NCBI GenBank assembly: GCA_011525755.1
Contig: WYBS01000042.1
Location: 1 to 38,123 of the forward strand
Origin: Planctomycetaceae bacterium
Lineage (GTDB): Bacteria > Planctomycetota > PLA2
Reading direction: 5' to 3'
DNA: 38,123 nucleotides
Shown here: positions 6,682-13,051 of the stretch, one piece after another
How the letters are laid out: every line of letters starts with the position of its first letter
How positions within the stretch are numbered: position 1 is the first letter of the stretch
Notes under the pieces: model-generated
The model's input: the letters and a program-made list of their open reading frames with translations, nothing else
What the model was told of the DNA's origin: nothing
The model's database searches: none
Made by a program: the position numbers and the translations under genes

Positions 6682-7624
6682 CCGCCTGCTCCCGCACGAG
6701 GCGCGAGGGATCCTGCCGCGCCGCGTCGAGCACGTCCGGCGGCGCGGCGTCGCCGAGCACGGCGAGCGCGTTCCGCGCGAGCCCGCGCCGGCCCGGCCGC
6801 GAGAGCGCCGTGTCCTGGAACCGCGCGCGGAACTCCGGCCCCTTCATGAGGACCCAGCCGCGCAGGTCCGGCGCGTCCTGGCCCGGCCGCGGCGCGAACT
6901 CCGCCCTGCCGCAGTCCTTCGCCTTCCGGTTCCACGGGCAGACGTCCTGGCACGCGTCGCAGCCGAACGCCCAGGGCGCGATCCGCTCGCGGATGGGCCT
7001 CCACTGCTCGATCGTGAGGTAGGGGATGCACTTCCGCGCGTCGATCACCTTCGGCGCGACGAACGCGCCGGTCGGGCAGGACGAGAGGCAGCGCGTGCAG
7101 GAGCCGCAGCGGTCGGGGTGAGGGGGGTCGGGGGGGAGGTCGAGCGTCGTGAGCACGACCGCGAGGAAGACGAAGGAGCCGAACCGCGGCGAGATGAGGC
7201 AGCCGTTCTTGCCGATCCAGCCGATCCCCGCGCGCTCCGCCCACGCCTTCTCGAGGACGGGCGACGTGTCGCAGCAGGCAAGGAACCCCTCCCCCGGAGC
7301 CCCCTCCCCCAGCCGTGCCGTAAAAATATCCAGCATCCGCCCGAGGACCCTGTGGTAGTCCTCGCCCCACGCGTAGCGGGACACGCGTGCCCCCGGGGGC
7401 GGCTCGTGCGGGACGTGGTAGTTGACCCCGAGCGCGATCACCGAGCGGCAGCCGGGGAGGATCTCGCGGACGTCCCGGCGCCGCTCCATGTAGCGCATGT
7501 CGCCGTGGTAGCCCTTCGCGAGCCACTCGCGGAGGCGTGCGTCCTCCTCCCCGGGCACGGCCCTCGCGATCCCGCAGAGGTCGAACCCGGAGGCCCGGGC
7601 GAGCGCCTTCACGTTCATTTGCAT
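6638..7624 (-). CDS. queG: Epoxyqueuosine reductase
   Basis: 328 residues. QueG reduces epoxyqueuosine to queuosine in tRNA, the last pathway step, using cobalamin and two [4Fe-4S] clusters. Both cluster motifs are present: CGSCTRCLSSCPTGAF (about residues 180-195) and CDACQDVCPWN (about 229-239). The N-terminal family signature is also intact (ALARASGFDLCGIARA; YMERRRDVREILPGCRSVIALGVNY), as is the GWIGKNGCLISPRFGSFVFLA stretch of the cobalamin-binding fold. The C-terminal HEAT-like tail is short (RRGLARNALAVLGD onward). Two ATGs compete, 7624 and 7618. A perfect TGCATATGCA palindrome covers them at 7620-7629. The gene requires B12, consistent with the B12-dependent nrdJ in the same window. 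A G-run element lies inside at 7291-7304. Confidence 0.96.
   Translation of the reverse strand: MQMNVKALARASGFDLCGIARAVPGEEDARLREWLAKGYHGDMRYMERRRDVREILPGCRSVIALGVNYHVPHEPPPGARVSRYAWGEDYHRVLGRMLDIFTARLGEGAPGEGFLACCDTSPVLEKAWAERAGIGWIGKNGCLISPRFGSFVFLAVVLTTLDLPPDPPHPDRCGSCTRCLSSCPTGAFVAPKVIDARKCIPYLTIEQWRPIRERIAPWAFGCDACQDVCPWNRKAKDCGRAEFAPRPGQDAPDLRGWVLMKGPEFRARFQDTALSRPGRRGLARNALAVLGDAAPPDVLDAARQDPSRLVREQAATGTAGASGGDRTS
7291..7304 (-). repeat. G-run element, exact 14-mer copy
   Basis: GGGGGCTCCGGGGG on the minus strand, in sense orientation within queG, where it encodes GAPGE between helical segments. One of five exact copies in the window. Confidence 0.75.
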
Positions 7625-7710
7625 ATGCAGCGTCGGGCCTGCCGAAGGGTATCGTTAAAGCGTAACCGGGGCCCGGCCGGGAAGGCGCGGTCCCGCTACC
7701 TTGGAGTCCG

Positions 7711-9018
7711 ATGCCGTCAGCGCGCGCCGTCCGGGAGTCGACCCGACTCGAGACCCTCCGCAGCTATCGCGTCCTCGACACGCCGCCGGAGCCGGCGTTC
7801 GACTCGATCGTCTCGCTCGCGCGGGAGCTCTTCCGCGTGCCCATCGCGGGGATCGCGCTCCTCGACGAGCGGCGCGTCTGGCTGAAGGCGGTGGAGGGGT
7901 ACGAGGGGCAGGAGATCCCGCGGGAGGAGGCGCTCTGCGAGATCTCGCTCTCCGTGCGGGACGTCCTCGTGATCCCGGACGCGACGGCCGACGCGCGCAC
8001 CCGCGAGCGCGCGGTGGTCGCGTCGCTCGGCCTCAGGTTCTACGCCGCGGCGCCGCTGCGGACGGAGCAGGGCGTCCAGCTCGGGAGCCTCTTCATCGCG
8101 GACCGGAAGCCGGGGAAGCTCGACTCCGCCGACCGCCAGCGGCTCCGGGGGCTCGCCTCGCTCGCGATGGAGCAGCTCGATCTCCGCGCGGCGCTCTGCC
8201 GGATCGCGCCGACGGACGCGGCGCTGGGGAAGGTCGCGGAGGCCGTGTCGATGGAGACCGGCGAGGCGTTCGTCGTCGCGCTCACGCGCTGCCTCCCCGA
8301 GGCGCTCGACACCGACTACGCCTTCGTCTCCGAGATGGACCCGTCCGAGGCCGGCACCGTCCACAACACGGTCTGCGAGCGCGGCCAGACGCACCGCCTC
8401 ATGGACCAAGACCTCGAGGGCACGCCCTGCGCCGCGGTCGCCCTGGGCGAGCCGCGCTGCTACCCGAAGGGCGTGCAGGGGCTCTTCCCCGCCGACACGG
8501 TGCTCGCGACGCTCGGAATCGAGGGCTACGCCGCGGTGCCGCTCCTCGACGCGCGCCGGCGCGTCCTCGGCATCCTCGGCGTGCTCTCGCGGAAGCCCCT
8601 GGAGGACGGCGGATCGATCCTCACTCACCTCGGGATCTTCGGGCCGCGCGCCGCCTCGGAGATGGAGCGGCTCCGCGCCGAGCGCCGCGAGCGCGAGCGC
8701 GAGCGCCGCCGCAACGCGCTCGTGAACGCGCTGCCCGACATGGTCTTCCACGTGCGGCGGGACGGCACCTTCGTCGACTTCCATCCGGGCCTCGGCGCGA
8801 AGCCGCTCGTGCCGCCGGAGCAGTTCCTCGGCCGGCGCATGGCGGAGGTCCTCCCCGCCGAGGTCGCCCGCGAGGGGATGCTCGCCATCACCCGTGCGCT
8901 CGCCGAGGGCGCGATGCAGGTGTGGCGGTACGAGGTGGAAGGCCGCACCTACGAGGCGCGCATCGTCCCGGGCGGCGCGGACGAGGTCGTCTCGTTCGTG
9001 CGCGACGTCACGCCCTGA
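7711..9018 (+). CDS. GAF-GAF-PAS sensor protein without output domain
   Basis: 435 residues, soluble. Residues about 15-165 form a GAF domain of the RsbU/histidine-kinase type: RLETLRSYRVLDTPPEPAFDSIVSLA, IALLDERRVWLKA, CEISLSVRDVLVIPDA, and LRFYAAAPLRTEQGVQLGSLFIAD. Residues about 180-315 form a second, divergent GAF (CLPEALDTDYAFVSEMD..., YAAVPLLDARRRVLGILGVLSR). A charged helix (ERRERERERRRNALVNALPD) leads into a PAS domain (about 335-435) that ends in VVSFVRDVTP. In most proteins a kinase or GGDEF domain follows that sequence; here the stop codon follows directly. It is therefore a stand-alone sensor, a partner protein, or a truncated kinase. A TACCTT box sits 8 nt before ATG 7711. The NRDE gene starts 1 nt after its stop, so translation is probably coupled. 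Confidence 0.85.
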   Translation: MPSARAVRESTRLETLRSYRVLDTPPEPAFDSIVSLARELFRVPIAGIALLDERRVWLKAVEGYEGQEIPREEALCEISLSVRDVLVIPDATADARTRERAVVASLGLRFYAAAPLRTEQGVQLGSLFIADRKPGKLDSADRQRLRGLASLAMEQLDLRAALCRIAPTDAALGKVAEAVSMETGEAFVVALTRCLPEALDTDYAFVSEMDPSEAGTVHNTVCERGQTHRLMDQDLEGTPCAAVALGEPRCYPKGVQGLFPADTVLATLGIEGYAAVPLLDARRRVLGILGVLSRKPLEDGGSILTHLGIFGPRAASEMERLRAERRERERERRRNALVNALPDMVFHVRRDGTFVDFHPGLGAKPLVPPEQFLGRRMAEVLPAEVAREGMLAITRALAEGAMQVWRYEVEGRTYEARIVPGGADEVVSFVRDVTP

Positions 9019-9019
9019 G

Positions 9020-9682
9020 ATGTGCATCCTCATCTGCGGGATCGGCGACCGGCCGTTCGTCGCCGCCAACCGCGACGAGGCGTACGCGCGCCCGTTCACG
9101 GCGCCTCGCGTCTGGATGGCGGACACGCCCTTCTGGGCGCCGCGCGACGAGGAGGAGGGAGGCACGTGGATCGGCGTGAACCGCGAGGGGCTCGTCGCGG
9201 GGATCACGAACCGCTCGACGCTTCCCGAGGCGCCCGGCCGCGCGAGCCGGGGGCTCCTCCTGACGGGCGCGCTCGCGCGCGGCGGCCTCGACCGCGCGGG
9301 TGCGTGGCTCGAGGAGGAGCTCTCGCGCTCGCCGCGCAATCCCTGCCAGGTGGTCTTGTTCGAGGGGGCCCGGGGGCGCGTGGTCCGCGTCGGCCCCGAC
9401 CGCGTGGAGGCGCGCGATCTCGGTCCCGGGATCCACGTCCTCTCCAACTTCCACGAGCCCGATGAGATCGACTTCGGGCTCTCGCCCGAGCCCTCGTGGG
9501 AGGACCTTCGCGCGGTGCTCTCGGACACGGCGCCGCGGCTTCCGCGCGGCTACGCGGTCTGCAAGCGCGCGGGGTGGCGGGGCACGGTCGCCTCGTCCTT
9601 CATCGAGCCGGGGCGTCGCTTCCTCTTCGCCAAGGGACCCCCGGATGTCGTGGACTTCGAGTCCGTCGCCGGCTACCCGTGA
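9020..9682 (+). CDS. NRDE/TANGO2 family protein
   Basis: 220 residues from ATG 9020, one base after the sensor gene's stop. The N-terminus MCILICGIG puts a cysteine at position 2, as in the Ntn-hydrolase-like NRDE family, and AANRDEAYARPF contains the naming motif NRDE. GGTWIGVNREGLVAGITNRS and SRGLLL are further family hallmarks. Length is somewhat below the typical 240-270 residues, mostly through a short C-terminus. Bacterial relatives are of uncertain activity; eukaryotic TANGO2 is tied to heme and lipid handling. Coupling to a GAF-GAF-PAS sensor is unexplained. It contains a GGGGGCCCGGGGG G-run variant at about 9364. I see no signal peptide, so it is cytoplasmic. Confidence 0.92.
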   Translation: MCILICGIGDRPFVAANRDEAYARPFTAPRVWMADTPFWAPRDEEEGGTWIGVNREGLVAGITNRSTLPEAPGRASRGLLLTGALARGGLDRAGAWLEEELSRSPRNPCQVVLFEGARGRVVRVGPDRVEARDLGPGIHVLSNFHEPDEIDFGLSPEPSWEDLRAVLSDTAPRLPRGYAVCKRAGWRGTVASSFIEPGRRFLFAKGPPDVVDFESVAGYP

Positions 9683-9985
9683 CCGGCCCTCCCGGGCGCT
9701 GCGGCGAGGACGCGGGGTCGCCGGGGCGGCCCACGCGCGGGCTTCGCCCTCGCCGCCGCCCGTCCGGCGGGAGGTCTAGCGGGCTAGGCCGGGGCTTGGG
9801 CCAGCGTGGAGCCGCGGACCACGGCCCATCGGGTACTCGCTTCCGCTGCATCCGGACGGAGGTGGCGCCGTCCGCCCGGATTCGCGCCGGACGAGGTCGA
9901 CCTTGAGTGCAGGCGGCTTCTCGCCTGTTTTTCCTGAGAAACCCGGAGGGCTCCCGCGAAAAGTGCCTCCCGCCGGGAGACTTGC
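9683..9985. other. Gene-free stretch
   Basis: About 300 nt between the NRDE gene and the kinase relic. I find no credible open frame, tRNA, terminator with T-run, or repeat family here. Short GC-rich inverted pieces occur but none stands out from background. Confidence 0.5.
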
Positions 9986-10258
9986 ATGCCCGAAGACCAC
10001 GACTGCTTCATGGACGGGGGACTCCGAGAGGCGTTCGCGTACGAACCGCCGGATCGGAGCGTTCTCGACCGGATCGAGCGCCTGGCGGGACGGAAGTCGC
10101 GCATCCTCCTGCACGATCTCTCCGACGACGACTCGCCGCTCCTGCGCACGCACCCGCTTTCGGCCGACCGCATGACGACGCCCGGTACCGGATCGTGGGC
10201 GAGATCGCGCGCGTTCTGGAACGACGTCGTCGCCCTGCTCGAAAGGGCGAGGGAGTAG
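9986..10258 (+). pseudogene. Probable relic of a Hanks-type Ser/Thr kinase gene
   Basis: A 90-codon frame from ATG 9986 (GGGAGA upstream) opens MPEDHDCFMDGGLREAF and continues RSVLDRIERLAGRKSRILLHDLSDDDSPLLRTHP. In my memory of planctomycete kinases, such a segment (SVLERIE..G..SRVLLRD..D..SP..R) precedes the catalytic domain. Near 10171 the continuation switches frame: the +1 frame reads DDARYRIVGEIAR, the start of a kinase glycine-rich lobe (RYxVxGEIARGGMGxV), but the GGMG loop and the whole catalytic domain are absent. The original frame ends AFWNDVVALLERARE, which could be the C-terminal tail. This suggests a one-base frameshift plus a large internal deletion. The alternative is a genuine small unknown protein. 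The kinase link is inference. Confidence 0.45.
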
Positions 10259-10403
10259 ACGCCTCGCCCCCGCGGAGCCGTCGGACTGTCCCCGGAACCC
10301 CTCCTCTTCCGCGGCCGCACGCGGGGATGTCCTGATCTGGGCCGGGGCACCTCCCGGCGGGCTCACGTCCCGCGGTTTCCCGCCGATCCGGAACGTGGGA
10401 ACA

Positions 10404-10457
10404 GGCGGTGCACCGGCACCGCCGGGCCGAATGGCGTGACATCCGCCTGGCGGCGGA
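10404..10457 (+). promoter_or_regulatory. Two perfect hairpins in the pseudopilin gene leader
   Basis: Hairpin 1: GGCGGTGC / GCACCGCC (10404-10411 and 10416-10423, 8 bp, ACCG loop). Hairpin 2: TCCGCC / GGCGGA (10442-10447 and 10452-10457, 6 bp, TGGC loop). Hairpin 2 ends 3 nt before the GGAG Shine-Dalgarno sequence at 10461, so it could affect translation. Hairpin arms share the GGCGG/CCGCC core, which would allow alternative pairing between them. Confidence 0.45.
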
Positions 10458-10470
10458 CAGGGAGCCTTGC

Positions 10471-11142
10471 TTGCGCAGGACCGAGACCGGCTTCACCCTC
10501 ATCGAGCTGATGGTCGTGATCGCGATCATCGCCATCATCGCGGCGATCGCGATCCCGAACCTCCTCTCGGCGCGTCTCAACTCGAACGAGACGGCCGCGA
10601 TCGCGACGCTCCGGAACGTCGTCTCGTCGCAGTCGCAGTTCCAGGCGACCGCGCGGGCGGACGGGAACAACAACGGCATCGGCGAGTACGGGACGTTCGC
10701 CGAGATGTCGGGCGCGGTCGGCGTTCGCGGCAACGCGCTCCTCCATCCGACGGTCCTCTCGACCGCGTTCCGCACCGTGAACGCGAACGGCGAGGTCGTC
10801 CGGAGCGGCTACACCTTCGCCATGTACCTCCCCGACGCCGGCGGCGACGGCCTCGCCGAGCTCGCGGGCGGCGGCGCGGACGGCGGCGTCGACGCCGACC
10901 TCGCGGAGACGACCTGGTGCTGCTACGCGTGGCCCACGAACTTCGGGAGCACGGGGAACCGCACGTTCTTCGTGAACCAGGGCGGCGACATCGTCGGGAC
11001 GGAGGACCTGGACTACAGCGGCTCGGGCGCCGGTCCCATCTCCAACGCCGCCTTCGCGCCGGGCGGCGGCGCGACGATCACGGGCAACACGGCGACCGGC
11101 ATGACCGGCCGCGACGGCAACTTCTGGCGCCAGGTCGGCTAG
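10471..11142 (+). CDS. Type II/IV prepilin-like protein (pseudopilin)
   Basis: 223 residues from TTG 10471, chosen because GGAG lies 6 nt upstream and the leader becomes the usual short basic peptide: (M)RRTETG followed by FTLIELMVVIAIIAIIAAIAIP. The prepilin peptidase would cut after Gly7 and methylate Phe1; Glu5 of the mature form is present. The rest is a large globular domain: SARLNSNETAAIATLRNVVSSQSQFQ, YGTFAEMSGA, SGYTFAMYLP, TTWCCYAWP with a double cysteine, and a Gly/Asn-rich end. I recognise this layout from planctomycetal prepilin-type proteins. No secretion ATPase, peptidase or other pilin gene is nearby, so it is an orphan that would use an assembly machine encoded elsewhere. A longer ATG-less extension upstream is rejected for lacking a leader-like sequence. 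Confidence 0.88.
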   Translation: MRRTETGFTLIELMVVIAIIAIIAAIAIPNLLSARLNSNETAAIATLRNVVSSQSQFQATARADGNNNGIGEYGTFAEMSGAVGVRGNALLHPTVLSTAFRTVNANGEVVRSGYTFAMYLPDAGGDGLAELAGGGADGGVDADLAETTWCCYAWPTNFGSTGNRTFFVNQGGDIVGTEDLDYSGSGAGPISNAAFAPGGGATITGNTATGMTGRDGNFWRQVG

Positions 11143-11177
11143 AGCGCCCGAGGGCGCGGCGCGTTCGGCGCGAAGGG

Positions 11178-11205
11178 GCCCGAGCGGGCTCTTCTCTCCT
11201 TTCTC
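11178..11205 (+). terminator. Probable terminator of the pseudopilin gene
   Basis: GCCCG-AG-CGGGC stem followed by the T/C-rich tract TCTTCTCTCCTTTCTCC. It lies 36 nt after the pseudopilin stop. This is the most T-rich stretch in the region; stem is short. Confidence 0.45.
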
Positions 11206-11357
11206 CTCCTCCCCGGGGCCCCTCCACGGAGACACTCGCGAGACGAAAGACGCGGAGATAGTACAGGGAATCCCTCCTCCGGAGTCGCCGGCGCGGGCTA
11301 CGATCCCGCGCGCGCAACGCCGATGGTTCTTGCGCATCCCCCCGAGAGGGCCTCACC

Positions 11358-12251
11358 TTGGACTCCGCAGCCTCGCGTCTCTCCTGGACGAACATCCTCT
11401 TCTTCGCCGCCGCGCACCTGCTCGCCGTCGCTGCGCTCGTCCACCTCGCGCTCGACTTCTCCTGGTGGACGCTCGGCCTCGCGGCGGCATGGCTCGTCCT
11501 CTGCGGCCTCTCGATCACCGCCGGCTATCACCGCCACTTCGCGCATCCCACGCACAAGGCGGCGTGGCCGGTGCGGGTGTTCTACCTCTTCTTCGGCGCC
11601 GCATCGGTGCAGCACTCGGCGCTGAAGTGGGCGGCCGACCACCGCGACCACCACGCGCTCACCGACGAGGAGGGGGATCCCTACGACGCGCGGAAGGGCT
11701 TCTGGTGGTCCCACATCGGGTGGATCTTCGTCGAGGACCGCCACCCGCTCGACCTCGGTCTCGTGCCCGACCTCGCCGGGGACCCGCTCGTCCGCTTCCA
11801 GCACCGCCACATCGTGCTCCTCGGGGTCCTCGCAGGGTGCGTGCTGCCCGCTGCGCTCGGCCTCCTCTGGGGCGATCCGATCGGCGCGCTCCTCTGCGCC
11901 GGCTTCCTGCGGCTCGCCCTCCAGTGGCACGCGACCTTCTCGATCAACTCGCTCGCGCACATGCTGGGGACCCAGCCCTACTCGAGGCAGTGCTCCGCGC
12001 GCGACAGCTGGGTGACGGCGCTCGTGACCTTCGGCGAGGGGTACCACAACTACCACCACCGCTTCCCGGGCGACTACCGGAACGGCGTGCGCTGGTACCA
12101 CTTCGACCCGACGAAGTGGCTGATCTTCCTCGCGTCGAAGGTGCGGCTGACGTGGGATCTCCGGCGCATCCCGGCGGCCACGATCGAGGTGGCACGCGCG
12201 CGGGTCGCCGGCATGGAGCCCCGCGCCGGCGAAGCATCGTCGCCCGAATAG
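11358..12251 (+). CDS. Acyl-CoA desaturase (delta-9 type, membrane di-iron)
   Basis: 297 residues from TTG 11358. The three histidine boxes of membrane fatty acid desaturases are intact: HRHFAH (His58, His63), HRDHH (His95, His98, His99) and HNYHH (His230, His233, His234), plus the NSLAHMLG histidine expected in stearoyl-CoA desaturases. Four hydrophobic segments flank them (about residues 13-32, 36-54, 148-168, 172-185). The enzyme introduces a cis double bond into saturated acyl chains using O2 and electrons from a ferredoxin or cytochrome, changing membrane fluidity. GEGYHNYHHRFPGDYRNG and WYHFDPTKWLI are typical of the SCD-like bacterial group. No ferredoxin gene adjoins. The start has only GAGAGG far upstream; a TACGAT box near 11299 suggests a leader of about 50 nt. 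Confidence 0.95.
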   Translation: MDSAASRLSWTNILFFAAAHLLAVAALVHLALDFSWWTLGLAAAWLVLCGLSITAGYHRHFAHPTHKAAWPVRVFYLFFGAASVQHSALKWAADHRDHHALTDEEGDPYDARKGFWWSHIGWIFVEDRHPLDLGLVPDLAGDPLVRFQHRHIVLLGVLAGCVLPAALGLLWGDPIGALLCAGFLRLALQWHATFSINSLAHMLGTQPYSRQCSARDSWVTALVTFGEGYHNYHHRFPGDYRNGVRWYHFDPTKWLIFLASKVRLTWDLRRIPAATIEVARARVAGMEPRAGEASSPE

Positions 12252-12285
12252 ACCGGCGCGGGCGGGCCCGCGCGCTCACGCGTGC

Positions 12286-12341
12286 TAGGATACGGGCGAC
12301 CGTTGGCGGGCCGAGACTAGAGGAATCGACCCTGGCCCGCC
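12286..12341 (+). promoter_or_regulatory. TAGGAT box and leader hairpin upstream of RRM gene
   Basis: TAGGAT (12286-12291) is a -10 candidate about 125 nt before the RRM start. Just downstream is a perfect inverted repeat, GGCGGGCC (12305-12312) and GGCCCGCC (12334-12341), with a 21-nt loop that is unusually A-rich for this genome. It may be a structured 5' leader for an RNA-binding protein. Confidence 0.45.
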
Positions 12342-12417
12342 GCCCCGCTCTCTCGCGTTCCGCCGCCCTTTCCGTCGATTGAGAAGGCCTTGCCGACGCG
12401 TACGGAAAGGACGACGC

Positions 12418-12723
12418 ATGCGGCACAGGATCTTCATCGACAACCTCTCGCTCGAGACGACGGAGCTCGACCTCCACGACCTCTTCGCCGGCAACGGACG
12501 GTCGGTGGCGAGCGTGAGCATCGTGAGGGACGACGAGTCGGGCCAGTCGCGCGGCTTCGGGTTCGTGGAGATGTCCGCGGGCACCGACGTCGCGGCGCTG
12601 GTCCTCGCTCTGGACGGCAGGGAACTGCGCGGTCGCGCGCTCCTCGTCAGCAAGGCGCACGAGCCGGGGCACATGCCGCAGCGGTCGGGCCGTCCGCTCG
12701 GGGACTTCGGCGGCCGCTGGTAG
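12418..12723 (+). CDS. RNA-binding protein, single RRM domain
   Basis: 101 residues. The start ATG 12418 follows GGAAAGGA with good spacing; an in-frame TTG at 12379 is rejected. RNP2 is IFIDNL (residues 5-10) and RNP1 is RGFGFVEM (about 41-48); VASVSIVRDDESGQSRGFGF is the canonical strand-loop-strand. The domain ends with DGRELRGRALLVSKA, the normal fourth strand, and a short glycine/arginine tail (GRPLGDFGGRW). This is the layout of the cyanobacterial-type Rbp proteins, small RRM proteins that bind AU-rich or structured RNA and are often cold-induced. The long leader with a hairpin is compatible with cold or self-regulation, which is inference. Confidence 0.93.
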   Translation: MRHRIFIDNLSLETTELDLHDLFAGNGRSVASVSIVRDDESGQSRGFGFVEMSAGTDVAALVLALDGRELRGRALLVSKAHEPGHMPQRSGRPLGDFGGRW

Positions 12724-12761
12724 GCGCGACGGGGAAGCACTTTCGAGGCGGACGGCCGGGC

Positions 12762-12992
12762 CTACGCTCCGTGCACGCGCTCGACGCCGAGGATTCGGTC
12801 GGGGCCGAAATCGTGGATCAGGCCTCGCTCCGGGTCGCCGACGGACACCCGGATGCCGCCGTCCTTCCGGACTTCCGTGACGTAGCCGGCGATATCGACG
12901 GTGTTTCCCGACGGGTTGACGGCCCTGACCCGGACGAGGTAGCGGCCGTCGTGCGCCACCTCGAGCGCCCTGTGGATGTCGTTGCGCGCCAT
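12762..12992 (-). CDS. Small unknown protein, beta-rich
   Basis: 76 residues from ATG 12992. The sequence starts MARNDIHRALEVAHDGRYLVRVRAVNPSG and continues with alternating strands (NTVDIAGYVTEVR, GGIRVSVGDPE, RILGVERVHGA). The charged HR.LEVA helix followed by strand pairs is faintly like a WYL or KOW-type small barrel, but I do not recognise a family. It lies 59 nt after the end of the repeat-protein gene on the same strand and could be the last gene of that operon or separate. Codon use is ordinary for the window. Confidence 0.5.
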   Translation of the reverse strand: MARNDIHRALEVAHDGRYLVRVRAVNPSGNTVDIAGYVTEVRKDGGIRVSVGDPERGLIHDFGPDRILGVERVHGA

Positions 12993-13051
12993 CCCCGGAT
13001 TGTCGCAGCATCGTGCAGCGATGCGAACCGAATCCGCCGAGGGGGCCCGCG

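Noticed and set aside
7620-7629. TGCATATGCA palindrome as operator at queG start
   Set aside because: It is short and covers the two start codons; a 10-bp palindrome alone is insufficient, and no second copy was seen.
9907-10335. 142-codon frame containing RYRIVGEIAR as an independent gene
   Set aside because: Apart from the ten kinase-like residues it is low-complexity Arg/Pro text with no start signal; it is used only as evidence of a frameshift in the kinase relic.
10381-10470. Cyclic-di-GMP (GEMM) riboswitch before the pseudopilin gene
   Set aside because: The conserved GGACGCAAAGCC-like core and tetraloop-receptor segment are absent; only generic hairpins are present.
10408-10470. ATG-less upstream extension of the pseudopilin
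   Set aside because: It adds an Arg-rich stretch spanning both leader hairpins, whereas TTG 10471 gives a normal 7-residue prepilin leader with a Shine-Dalgarno sequence.
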